Of a stretch of DNA of 15,020 bases, positions 7,166-14,640 are shown piece by piece (positions within the stretch are counted from its first letter, which is position 1; each line of letters opens with the position of its first letter). This DNA is from Bacillota bacterium (lineage in GTDB: Bacteria; Bacillota; UBA4882; UBA8346), in contig JAEYRX010000010.1 in NCBI GenBank assembly GCA_023435225.1, forward strand, positions 1 through 15,020. Reading direction: 5' to 3'. The translations under genes and the position numbers were made by a program. The notes under the pieces were generated by a model. That model did not search any database, was not told the origin of the DNA, and was given only the letters and a program-made list of their open reading frames with translations.

Positions 7166-7194
7166 TTGATTTGTATCAGTTATTTTGCTAATAT
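7166..7194 (+). promoter_or_regulatory. Candidate sigma-A promoter of the methyltransferase gene
   Basis: TTGATT (7166-7171), 17 bases, TAATAT (7189-7194), again preceded by TGC. It leaves a leader of about 180 AU-rich bases. That leader contains a 7-bp inverted repeat, TGGTTTA/TAAACCA (about 7258-7281), and the stretch ACTAATTACACGAATAAACACTAA, which looks like a fragment of a dispersed repeat; I saw no second copy in this window. Confidence 0.5.
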
Positions 7195-7381
7195 GTGTTT
7201 GACGTTGTTATATTATACCAAGTTGCATTCAAAGTAAAACTATAAATTATTTATAATGGTTTATGTATTTCTCTAAACCACTAATTACACGAATAAACAC
7301 TAATATTAAAAACTACTTTTTTGAGCATATTATTTTTAGCTACTTTTTATAATTCATTTTATTTAAAGTGAGGTTTAATAA

Positions 7382-8545
7382 TTGTCGCAGATCGAATTAA
7401 TCGCTACCGCTACTTTTGGGCTGGAAGCTATAGTAGCCAGAGAGGTAAAAGAACTGGGTTACCAGGATGTAAAGACCGAGAATGCCAGGGTTTCATTTTT
7501 AGCCGACGAATCTGCTATCTGCCGGTGTAATCTTTGGCTGCGCAGCGCCGATCGGATATTAATTAAGGTTGGTGAATTTAAGGCGCTTTCCTATGATGAA
7601 TTATTTGAAGGAACAAAGGCGCTTCCTTGGGCGGATTGGTTGCCGGAAGACGCCAAATTCCCGGTGGAAGGGAAGTCGGTTAAGTCAAAACTATTCAGCG
7701 TCCCCGATTGCCAGTCAATTGTTAAAAAAGCAATCGTGGAAAAAATGAAGCAGCGCTATAAAAAACAATGGTTTGATGAGACCGGACCTGAATATACCAT
7801 TGAAATCGCATTGTTAAATGACATAGCCACACTCACCATCGATACTAGTGGTTCAGGTTTACATAAGCGCGGTTACCGGAAGTTATCCAGCCAGGCGCCT
7901 TTGAAAGAGACCTTGGCAGCGGCGATGATTAATCTCAGTTATTGGAATCCGGAACGGGTTTTGATTGATCCCTTTTGTGGTTCGGGGACTATACCGATAG
8001 AAGCGGCGCTAATTGGATTAAACATGGCTCCAGGGTTAAACCGGGATTTTATAGCGGAAAAATGGCCGCAATTCTCCGAACGGCTTTGGGTCCAGGCTCG
8101 GGATGAAGCTAAAGATTTAATCCGGCGGGATTTGAAATTAAAGATCATTGGTACCGATATCGACTCCGAGGTTTTAAGTTTGGCCCGGTATCACCAGAAG
8201 CTGGCCGGGCTGGAGGGACAGATTCACTTTCAACAGATGCCTGTCTCCGAATTGCGGAATAGTCATAAATACGGATGTATTATCTGTAATCCGCCTTACG
8301 GGGAAAGGCTGAATGACCTTGAAGAAGCAGAAAAAATTTACCGGGAAATGAAAGAAGTTTTTAGTACTTTAGATACCTGGTCCTTCTATGTTCTTACTTC
8401 TTATCCCGGTTTTGAAAGAATATTTGGGAGAGTTGCCGACAGGAGAAGGAAGCTATATAATGGTCGGATTGAATGTCAATATTATCAATTTTACGGACCG
8501 AGGCCGCCACGGAAAGAAAAAACAGACATTAGTGAGGAAAATTGA
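7382..8545 (+). CDS. THUMP-domain class I SAM-dependent RNA methyltransferase (YpsC/RlmL-like)
   Basis: A 387-residue enzyme of the COG0116 family, which includes the N-terminal methyltransferase half of E. coli RlmL (m2G2445 of 23S rRNA) and B. subtilis YpsC. Residues about 45-155 form the RNA-binding THUMP domain, and LHKRGYR (160-166) is the conserved linker. The Rossmann methyltransferase follows: motif I DPFCGSGTIPIEAA (196-209), the acidic SAM ribose contact GTDID (257-261), and the catalytic NPPYGERL (303-310), typical of base N-methylation. The start is TTG, with GAGGT 7 bases upstream. A 2'-deoxyguanosine substrate is not implied; an exocyclic guanine N2 target in 23S rRNA is expected from the family, but the exact position is not known from sequence. 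The stop lies one base from the stop of convergent hicA. Confidence 0.9.
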   Translation: MSQIELIATATFGLEAIVAREVKELGYQDVKTENARVSFLADESAICRCNLWLRSADRILIKVGEFKALSYDELFEGTKALPWADWLPEDAKFPVEGKSVKSKLFSVPDCQSIVKKAIVEKMKQRYKKQWFDETGPEYTIEIALLNDIATLTIDTSGSGLHKRGYRKLSSQAPLKETLAAAMINLSYWNPERVLIDPFCGSGTIPIEAALIGLNMAPGLNRDFIAEKWPQFSERLWVQARDEAKDLIRRDLKLKIIGTDIDSEVLSLARYHQKLAGLEGQIHFQQMPVSELRNSHKYGCIICNPPYGERLNDLEEAEKIYREMKEVFSTLDTWSFYVLTSYPGFERIFGRVADRRRKLYNGRIECQYYQFYGPRPPRKEKTDISEEN

Positions 8546-8546
8546 A

Positions 8547-8723
8547 TTAGTTTTTCAACATTTTGAGTATATGCTTGGCCAAACTTTCCTTAATTTCCCG
8601 GTGTCTTGGTATCGGTTGCGACATTTTGGTGGTAGGGTTTTGATACCAATCATGACGTCCGCCATGACGAATAAAGATACAGCCTGCTTGCTCAAGTTTT
8701 TGGATTAAATCGGTTCTTTTCAT
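8547..8723 (-). CDS. hicA: HicA-type mRNA interferase toxin
   Basis: A complete 58-residue HicA, easy to miss because of its size. It reads MKRTDLIQKLEQAGCIFIRH at the start, then GGRHDWYQNP with the catalytic histidine at H24, then MSQPIPRHREIKESLAK and ends LKMLKN. These are the double-stranded-RNA-binding-like fold and motifs of the family; HicA cleaves mRNA when free of HicB. The ATG overlaps the hicB stop in TAATG (8725-8721 on the minus strand), so translation is coupled. It lies in the antisense frame to a longer but spurious plus-strand reading frame. The gene converges with the methyltransferase gene, with a single base between the two stop codons. Confidence 0.93.
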   Translation of the reverse strand: MKRTDLIQKLEQAGCIFIRHGGRHDWYQNPTTKMSQPIPRHREIKESLAKHILKMLKN

Positions 8724-8911
8724 TAAATCGCCAATTCCCCTATTTTATGCACACAAGGTATTTTTCCACTGTTTAATTCATCATAAATATCTTTCAGGTT
8801 TTCTTTCAGTTCTTCTAAATCTTCACCTTGAGTCCGATAATCGGGGTAATCTTCAAACCATCCAATCCATAAATCATCTTCCTGGTAATAAACAAATCGC
8901 TTGTTTTCCAC
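8723..8911 (-). CDS. hicB: HicB-type antitoxin (short form)
   Basis: A 62-residue protein with the HicB partial RNase-H-like fold: RFVYYQEDDLWIGWFEDYPDYRTQGEDLEELKENLKD spans the strand-strand-helix core (WIGWFEDYPDYRTQG is the signature). No C-terminal helix-turn-helix or ribbon-helix-helix domain is present, so autorepression by this protein alone is doubtful. I prefer the GTG start at 8911. The ribosome binding site AGAGGAG (minus strand, 8927-8921) is 9 bases upstream of it, whereas an in-frame TTG at 8920 would touch that site with no spacing. It is the first gene of hicBA, an order seen in part of the family. Confidence 0.88.
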   Translation of the reverse strand: MENKRFVYYQEDDLWIGWFEDYPDYRTQGEDLEELKENLKDIYDELNSGKIPCVHKIGELAI

Positions 8912-8936
8912 TTCAATCAACTCCTCTATAAACTTT

Positions 8937-8965
8937 ATTATATCAATTTATTTCATACTTTACAA
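8937..8965 (-). promoter_or_regulatory. Sigma-A promoter of hicBA
   Basis: On the minus strand TTGTAA (8965-8960), 17 bases, and a perfect TATAAT (8942-8937). The start site would be near 8930, leaving a leader of about 20 bases. Confidence 0.75.
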
Positions 8966-9078
8966 TTGGGCGAATTTAACACTACTGCCTAGAAAATGCT
9001 ATCGAGGAGGAAGAATTATCACTGTAATCCCAGGTTTGCAAATGGCGTTGTAAACCGGTTATTAATTATATTTTGACC

Positions 9079-9142
9079 AGTAGATCGGCGGCTTGTAAAC
9101 TATATCGGTAGAAATGCTTCAGTTTACGGCGTTAAATCTACT
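9079..9142. other. Imperfect inverted repeat in the hicB-glycosyltransferase gap
   Basis: The 259-base gap 8966-9224 has no convincing gene. It contains AGTAGAT (9079-9085) with ATCTACT (9136-9142) and, inside, GTAAAC (9095-9100) with GTTTAC (9122-9127). The two stems are separated by an unpaired 9/8-base internal loop. A GAGGAGG (about 9004-9010) is followed by a reading frame of only about a dozen codons from ATC. It may be gene debris or a small RNA; I cannot tell. Confidence 0.3.
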
Positions 9143-9189
9143 GCGCAAGTCATACAATACATTGATGTTTACTCCTATAAAATATTGTA

Positions 9190-9218
9190 ATAAGTAAAGG
9201 CCGGATACAAATCCTGCC
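9190..9218 (-). terminator. Candidate terminator of the glycosyltransferase operon
   Basis: Read on the minus strand: GGC-A-GGAT, loop TTGT, ATCC-G-GCC, then TTTACTT. It starts 7 bases after the glycosyltransferase stop. The T-tract is interrupted, so its strength is uncertain. Confidence 0.5.
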
Positions 9219-9224
9219 TATAAA

Positions 9225-10364
9225 TCAAGATATTTTGGAAACAGGCTTCCCGTTGACCACTAAACGGTAAACTTCAAGAATCCGGGAGGAATTTTTCCGC
9301 CAATTATAAAATTTACTATGGTTTAGTCCCTTTTGGATAAGATTGTCACGCAAGTTCTGGACTGTTAAAACTTGAAACATTGCTTCAGCCATCCGTAAAG
9401 TATCGTTGGGATTTACCTGGATTGCGGCATCACCGACTATCTCCGGCAATGAAGAGACATTGGATGTGATTACCGGTGTACCGCAAGCCATGGCCTCTAT
9501 AGGTGGCAGACCAAACCCTTCATATAAAGAAGGGTAAACAAATAGGTCGGCTCCGTTATAAAATAACGGTAAATCATTGGAATTCACAAAACCCGGGAAA
9601 ACAACATTCTCAATTAAATCCAACGATTCTGTCAATAATTTCAATTTATTTAGATGTTTTCCATCACTTCCCAAAATGACCAGTTGCGCTTGAGAAGGTA
9701 GCTCTTTGCATATTTTTGAGTAAGCATAAATTAACTCAGCAACATTTTTTCGGGGATTTAAACCACCGGCGTAAAGGATGAAAGGTGTTTCCAGATTATA
9801 TTTCTTGGTTAATTTTTGTTTGGTTTCACTCTCGGGCAAAGGATGATAACTTTCTGTCGGCGCTGAATGGACTACTGTAATCTTTGCGGGATCTACCTTC
9901 AATACTTCAATAAGGTCCTTTTTTGAAAGTTCGGAAACGGTAAGAATATGATCAGCCAGTTCCACGATCTCCGGCATTTCCCGCATGAACCGCTTTAGAA
10001 AGCTAGGACGAACTACTTCCGGTAGAAAGTAAGGGATTAAGTCATGAATTGTCACTATTATTTTACAGGTCTTACTCTTAGGAGTCCGGAAACCGTTCTG
10101 GGGTAAATGAAAAAGATCCGCATTTTCCATTGAAAGCCATAAAGGCATCTCCTCCGCTTCCCGTTCATCATCTTTCGGCAGAAAATAAAAACTGTAGTCC
10201 CTAGTAAAAGGGATGTTAGGAAACGGATTATTATCCGGCCATAGAAAAGTATACTCATTTTCATGATCAATCTCATTTAACATCTCAATCATGGAAAAGG
10301 TATAATTTCCGATTCCGGTTCCATAAGACCATTTTATCGGCCTGGCCTCAATTGCAATCTTCAA
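9225..10364 (-). CDS. GT4-family glycosyltransferase
   Basis: A 379-residue retaining glycosyltransferase with GT-B fold (CAZy GT4). The N-terminal acceptor domain starts MKIAIEARPIKWSYGTGIGNY, where the glycine-rich loop is typical, and includes TIHDLIPYFLP (105-115). The C-terminal nucleotide-sugar domain has LYAGGLNPRKN (197-207; R205 and K206 contact the donor phosphate), FPGFV (256-260) and the EX7E motif YEGFGLPPIEAMACGTPVI (281-299; E282, E290). No membrane segment is present, so it acts in the cytosol or at the inner membrane face. The start is TTG (10364), with a weak GGGATGG upstream. It lies 143 bases after the sugar kinase on the same strand and is probably co-transcribed. Sugar donor and acceptor are unknown; the nearby kinase suggests a heptose-containing glycan. 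Confidence 0.9.
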   Translation of the reverse strand: MKIAIEARPIKWSYGTGIGNYTFSMIEMLNEIDHENEYTFLWPDNNPFPNIPFTRDYSFYFLPKDDEREAEEMPLWLSMENADLFHLPQNGFRTPKSKTCKIIVTIHDLIPYFLPEVVRPSFLKRFMREMPEIVELADHILTVSELSKKDLIEVLKVDPAKITVVHSAPTESYHPLPESETKQKLTKKYNLETPFILYAGGLNPRKNVAELIYAYSKICKELPSQAQLVILGSDGKHLNKLKLLTESLDLIENVVFPGFVNSNDLPLFYNGADLFVYPSLYEGFGLPPIEAMACGTPVITSNVSSLPEIVGDAAIQVNPNDTLRMAEAMFQVLTVQNLRDNLIQKGLNHSKFYNWRKNSSRILEVYRLVVNGKPVSKIS

Positions 10365-10507
10365 AAATGTCCATCCCTTCGTTAAATGATAATAAACTGG
10401 ACTTTAAGCATTAGACAGTAGTATTTATAGTTTGAACTCTGAGCCTCATTCCCAATATTTAACCGTCCAATGTTTTCATTCCACACTCCGAAATCTGAAA
10501 TCTGCAA

Positions 10508-11518
10508 TTATTGGACTTTCCAGGTAGTCAATCCCTGATTCTCAAAGCTGAAGGGGGTGACTTGAGCGCCGACTTTTTCCAGGTCGGAGGCTATGATATG
10601 CTTACGGTTATAAGGACAATACAGCAAGAGATAACCACCTCCGCCGGCGCCTAGAATTTTTCCGCCTAAAGCCCCTTTTTTCATGGCTAAATGGTAGAGA
10701 GAATCGATTTTTTCATTGGATATGGCGCCGGCTAACTGTTTTTTTTCAATCCAGGCCTGATGAAGCAGTTCGCCAAACTGGTTTAACTTTCCCTGAAGTA
10801 AAGCGTTTTTCATAGTTATAGTAATATTTTTTAATTCATCCAGAGCATGAAGGGAGCTCTCTTTCTTTTTTAAGTACCCTTCAACTTGAGTAGCGATAAT
10901 ATTGGCGGATAAACGGGTTCTACCGGTATAAACCAATAAAAGATGGTATTCCAGTTCATTTAAAATTACCGGTGAAATTCTTAATGGATTGACGACTGTA
11001 CCATCATGATAAAATTCGATAAAGTTAAAACCGCCAAAAACCGCTGCATATTGATCCTGCTTTCCACCTCTGATCCCCAGATCAATCCGCTCTATTTCAT
11101 AAGCCAAATTTGCCAGGTCATAATTACTCCAGGAAAGATTCAGCCATTGTCTAAAAAGACCTAAAAGGGCAACCACCATTGTTGATGAAGAGCCCAAGCC
11201 ACTACCCGGAGGAGCGTCACTGTGTAGGAATAAGGAAAAACCCTGTTTCCAACCTTCAAATTTACGCAAAACAGCCTTGACTAAATCCATCTGGCCATTA
11301 AAATCAAGCCGCTGCGAGGCTAAAAACTTAGCAAACATCTCTACATCAAGCGATTCCACTTGGATTTCCTGGTCGGTTCTAGGGATTAGAGTCCCAAAAC
11401 TGTAACGGTTTATTGTGGTACTTAGGACCACACCTCCTTTTTCGGATAAAAACGGTTCAATATCTGTACCTCCACCAGCAAAACTTATCCGGAGAGGAGC
11501 TCTGCTTCGGATCTCCAA
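10508..11518 (-). CDS. hddA: GHMP sugar kinase, D-glycero-D-manno-heptose 7-phosphate kinase-like
   Basis: A 336-residue GHMP kinase close to HddA, which phosphorylates heptose 7-phosphate at C1 in the GDP-heptose pathway that feeds S-layer and surface glycans. It has RSRAPLRISFAGGGTDIEPF (4-23), the ATP loop PPGSGLGSSSTM (103-114), GGKQDQYAAVFGGFNFIEF (151-169) and the third motif KILGAGGGGYLLLY (287-300). I set the start at TTG 11518: an AAGGGAGG site (11533-11526, minus strand) lies 7 bases upstream, and the protein then begins MEIRSRAPLR as relatives do. An in-frame ATG at 11537-11539 has no ribosome binding site and would put that site inside the gene. Partner enzymes (isomerase, phosphatase, guanylyltransferase) are not in the window. 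A related fucose-type or other GHMP sugar kinase remains possible. Confidence 0.8.
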   Translation of the reverse strand: MEIRSRAPLRISFAGGGTDIEPFLSEKGGVVLSTTINRYSFGTLIPRTDQEIQVESLDVEMFAKFLASQRLDFNGQMDLVKAVLRKFEGWKQGFSLFLHSDAPPGSGLGSSSTMVVALLGLFRQWLNLSWSNYDLANLAYEIERIDLGIRGGKQDQYAAVFGGFNFIEFYHDGTVVNPLRISPVILNELEYHLLLVYTGRTRLSANIIATQVEGYLKKKESSLHALDELKNITITMKNALLQGKLNQFGELLHQAWIEKKQLAGAISNEKIDSLYHLAMKKGALGGKILGAGGGGYLLLYCPYNRKHIIASDLEKVGAQVTPFSFENQGLTTWKVQ

Positions 11519-11539
11519 ACTAGCGCCTCCCTTTTCCAT

Positions 11540-11921
11540 ATGTTGTGATTTTTTGTATTATGAGGGCTTCATAATCAAAAAATTCTTTATTCTAATACAT
11601 TGTTTAGCCTCTGAATGATATTTAACTAAGGGAGTTTCATAATTGTGATGGTGTTGATTTACTAAGACAAAGCAACGATAACCTTTTTGTTATATTCAAA
11701 GACTTAATTAAGGTAATTATGGAATTCACTTATCATGCAAATTAAGACTTAGGCATAGGATATTTTATGAGGGAGGATTAATTGTGGTGCTTTTTTACAA
11801 ATTGATTTGAGGCGGGAGATTTTGTTATTTCCCTAGACTCCTAACTCAAAGTTTTTTTATTAAAAATAGGAGCTATTTTTTATTACTGAATACTATATTA
11901 AAGTCCCGGAGGAGTGTTTAA
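11540..11921 (+). promoter_or_regulatory. Divergent gap with mini-ORFs and a leader hairpin ahead of the coat genes
   Basis: This 382-base gap separates the minus-strand sugar genes from the plus-strand coat genes. Two very short frames follow good ribosome binding sites. AAGGGAG (11629-11634) precedes GTG at 11645, which gives 6 codons. GGGAGG (11771-11776) precedes GTG at 11784, which gives 8 codons and ends in TGA at 11808-11810. The second stop lies inside the left arm of the hairpin described at 11806-11858. A possible sporulation-type -10, AATACTATA (11889-11897; sigma-K consensus CATANNNTA), precedes the CotS-like gene, but I find no matching -35. No clear sigma-A promoter was found for either direction. 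Confidence 0.35.
11806..11858 (+). terminator. Terminator-like hairpin in the coat-gene leader (possible attenuator)
   Basis: TTTGAG pairs with CTCAAA (11806-11811 with 11845-11850). After a 2x2 internal loop, GGGAG pairs with CTCCT (11814-11818 with 11837-11842 region, including one G-T pair). GTTTTTTT follows at once (11851-11858). An alternative inner pairing, GGGA with TCCC, is possible. It stands 64 bases before the next gene, so unless read-through or antitermination occurs it would end any transcript entering from upstream. Confidence 0.6.
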
Positions 11922-13442
11922 ATGAAAAAACAAAATATGGAGGAGATTAAAAAGGAGCTGGAGTTTAGTAGTGAAGATTATCAAAAATGGCTGCCTATTT
12001 TTTCAAGATTAGGGTTAAAACCTCGTAAATATTTCCGGGATGGAGAGGCTGTTTATGCCGGTACCGCCGATGGCTGGTTTCGCCTAAGTTTAACAAAATA
12101 TGATAAACAAGAGTTAAAATGGCTTCGTAGTATTTTAGAGCATCTCGATAAACGTTCATTTCAAAATTGGGCTGTGTCTTGGCAAAAGACGGTGATTTGG
12201 GAGGAGAACTCTTTTTGTTACCTAATTCAGCCATGGGTTATTACTAAAGAAACTTTTCAGGCTTCCGATCCGGCGTCAGTCTCCAGAGTAGCAGAGATTT
12301 TAGTTGATTTTTACCTTTGTGGAAAGGATTACAGTGAAAATAGAGGTTTAGATGTTATCAGGGATCGTTGGCAGACTATCGATTTGGAATGGGAGTTTGC
12401 TCTTGATAAATTAGAGAAATTCAAAATTGATTCCGAGCACGAGAAAACCCGGAAAGATCTTGATGAACTTCGTAAAATAGCCATTTCTCAGTTAAATGAT
12501 TCTTTAAACAATTGGAAAAAATCCGGATTGGCTTCATTGATGGAGCATCATCGCCAGACGGGAGTATTAGGTCATGGAAATTTGGTGGCGTCTAATATTA
12601 TTTGGAATATTAATGATTATTATCTATTAAATTGGGAGAGTGTAGCCTTTTTACCCCGGATTGTAGATCTGGCTTCTTTGATTGATGACGTAGGTTGGTG
12701 GGAAACGGAGTGGATTATCTTTTTATTACATGAATATTCCAAAATTCAACCATTTTGGCCGGAGGAGTATAGCGCTTTATTTTCATTGTTGAAATATCCT
12801 AAAAAAGTAATTGACCTTTTCAGCGAGGATACTAACAAAGATGGGATTGAAAAAAAGAGTATAAAGGAGGTAGCCCGAGAATTGACCAAGAAAGAACGTT
12901 GTCTTACAAAAGCCTGGAAAGAGCTGGGTACCCAAAAACGTTGGGCTTGGGGTAAGGAAAATGGGAATCGATTAAACGATCAAGGAAAGATATCAATGGT
13001 ATTATCCCCGGTTGAGTCTTGGGGTGATTTTGCCGGGCAAATTGATTCCTTAATTCAGGTCAAACATGATCAAAAATTACCTTCCGATGTAATAGAGCGA
13101 TTAACTTATCAAGATCCGGATCGAGTAGTTGCTGGAAGAGATGGAAATATATTGGAATCAGGGGCTAAAAATGAAGCTAATCAATATGAAGAAAATTTTA
13201 TTGAAATTGTGGAACCGCAACCTAAAATACCTAAAGAACAGGAATTAAACTATGATAGTAGGCCTTTAAGTGAAAAAGAAACTTTGGATATCACTGCTAC
13301 AAAAACAGAGAGTGTTCCCATCCAAATTGAAGATACCCCTTCCAATGCTGCTAATACCAAAGCTAAGGACGGAGCAACGCAAATGGTTCGTTGGGCCAAT
13401 TTTCCGAAACCGTTAGGAGAGAAGAAAAAACTTGGACTTTAA
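11922..13442 (+). CDS. CotS-like spore coat protein with degenerate kinase active site and long C-terminal tail
   Basis: A 506-residue protein whose first 300 residues follow the CotS/aminoglycoside phosphotransferase-like kinase fold, found in proteins of the bacterial spore coat. The catalytic loop is recognisable, but reads LGHGNLVASNIIW (216-228): the catalytic Asp of HGD is Asn220, while N225 is kept. The metal-binding D(W/F)E reads NWE (237-239), and the usual strand-3 lysine position reads RLSL (54-57). DLASLI (249-254) is conserved. I therefore predict no normal phosphotransfer. Residues about 315-380 are helical; 385-506 are acidic, proline- and glutamate-containing and probably disordered, an extension unusual for CotS proteins of about 350 residues. 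GGAGGAG lies 7-8 bases before the ATG. It overlaps the next gene by 11 bases. Coat function is inferred from the family. Confidence 0.72.
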   Translation: MKKQNMEEIKKELEFSSEDYQKWLPIFSRLGLKPRKYFRDGEAVYAGTADGWFRLSLTKYDKQELKWLRSILEHLDKRSFQNWAVSWQKTVIWEENSFCYLIQPWVITKETFQASDPASVSRVAEILVDFYLCGKDYSENRGLDVIRDRWQTIDLEWEFALDKLEKFKIDSEHEKTRKDLDELRKIAISQLNDSLNNWKKSGLASLMEHHRQTGVLGHGNLVASNIIWNINDYYLLNWESVAFLPRIVDLASLIDDVGWWETEWIIFLLHEYSKIQPFWPEEYSALFSLLKYPKKVIDLFSEDTNKDGIEKKSIKEVARELTKKERCLTKAWKELGTQKRWAWGKENGNRLNDQGKISMVLSPVESWGDFAGQIDSLIQVKHDQKLPSDVIERLTYQDPDRVVAGRDGNILESGAKNEANQYEENFIEIVEPQPKIPKEQELNYDSRPLSEKETLDITATKTESVPIQIEDTPSNAANTKAKDGATQMVRWANFPKPLGEKKKLGL

Positions 13443-14460
13443 AGAGTTTAACTTACACAACAAGCTAATTAAATTCGGAATTACTCCTAAGATTCTGGAA
13501 CTTCTTCCGTTTAAACCGGAAGAAATTATTCCTTTTTATGATGAAGGTTTTATCTTGGAATCATCTCAAGGGAGTAAAGCGCTTTGGTTTCAACGAGGAC
13601 GGGAAGCGAGCTTGGCATGCCAGATTGAATTGCTTGAAATCTGCCAACAACATGGGTTTGATGGTTTTTTATACCCGCTAGCCCTCAACGACCACCGTTA
13701 TTATGCCGAATTAGATGAAGAACGGTGGTTTTATCTCACTACATGGTCGGATTTAAGAAAAATATATTTTAGTAGTTGGGAAGATATAAAAGCCGTAATT
13801 AATTTGTTGGCAGATTTCCGATCAACCTTTTTGAAAAGAGGTTTTTTGTTTTCTATCCCTGATCGCCGTCCAAATAATCTTCTGTTAAAATATCAGGAAA
13901 GTTTTAATCAGTTAATTTCTTTTGGAATGCTTGCTAAGCACCGGTTAAGACCAACTGAGTTTGACAAGATATTTCTTTCCTATTTACCGGAGTTGCTTCA
14001 ACAATCTAAGCAAGCGATTAATATTATTGAAAATTCCGATTATTTCGAGCTATTATCCAAATTAACTCCAAAAGATATCATTATCAATAATCTTACCCGG
14101 CATAATATAAAAATGACCGTTGATGGAAAAGCTGTTTGCTTACGGCTAAACGCTTATCAATGGAATTTACCCATTATTGATTTGGCCATATTGTTAATAA
14201 AAACCGGACGTTCGGGAGAGTGGTCGGAAAATTGGTATTTGAATATTATTAATGAATATCAACAATACTTTAAAATTAATCCATCCGAATTACAAATCAT
14301 CTATTCCTATTTAACATTTCCCTGGAGTATTTATCGGTTGGCTTCAAGATATTACTTTAACCGGGTCGAGTGGACTGTTAGGAGTTTTATTGATAAAATG
14401 GAGCGTTTGTTGGGGGATGAGGGGAAAAGAGTAGGTTTTTTAAAGAACCTACCTATTTAG
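13432..14460 (+). CDS. CotS-family spore coat protein, degenerate pseudokinase
   Basis: A 342-residue protein of the CotS/YutH/YsxE type, by length and architecture. The N-lobe has GFILESSQGSKALWF (39-53), where the family has LK instead of LW, then LLEICQQHGFDGFLYPLAL (67-85) and WFYLTTWSD (99-107). In the C-lobe the loop expected to read HGD....N reads NNLTRHN (219-225), and the metal-binding motif is replaced by LRLNAYQ (237-243). PIIDLAILL (247-255) and the closing YRLASRYYFNRVEW (301-314) remain close to the CotS consensus. Lysine, catalytic Asp and metal Asp are thus all missing. The start is TTG inside the end of the preceding gene, with AGGAGA about 11-12 bases upstream. The 11-base overlap implies coupled expression, and perhaps a complex of the two proteins. 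Confidence 0.78.
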   Translation: MDFKEFNLHNKLIKFGITPKILELLPFKPEEIIPFYDEGFILESSQGSKALWFQRGREASLACQIELLEICQQHGFDGFLYPLALNDHRYYAELDEERWFYLTTWSDLRKIYFSSWEDIKAVINLLADFRSTFLKRGFLFSIPDRRPNNLLLKYQESFNQLISFGMLAKHRLRPTEFDKIFLSYLPELLQQSKQAINIIENSDYFELLSKLTPKDIIINNLTRHNIKMTVDGKAVCLRLNAYQWNLPIIDLAILLIKTGRSGEWSENWYLNIINEYQQYFKINPSELQIIYSYLTFPWSIYRLASRYYFNRVEWTVRSFIDKMERLLGDEGKRVGFLKNLPI

Positions 14461-14640
14461 CCTCTATTTGGCAAGTAAAGACCAGATTGGTTTCATCGAT
14501 ACCCTGGTAGGTCTATTAAAATTCGAGAGAGTTTATTAGTAATAATCTTTTTGCTTAATTAAATGGACAAGTCATATAAATTGAAAATAGGGAAATTTTA
14601 AAGATTTTAAGGCCTAATTAAAAATTATTCAAAAATACCC

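Noticed and set aside
8388..8708. Plus-strand reading frame of 106 codons
   Set aside because: It overlaps the end of the methyltransferase gene and is antisense to hicA; no family features and no ribosome binding site.
11889..11897. Firm sporulation sigma promoter for the coat genes
   Set aside because: AATACTATA resembles a sigma-K or sigma-G -10, but no matching -35 lies at the right distance; kept only as a hint in the regional entry.
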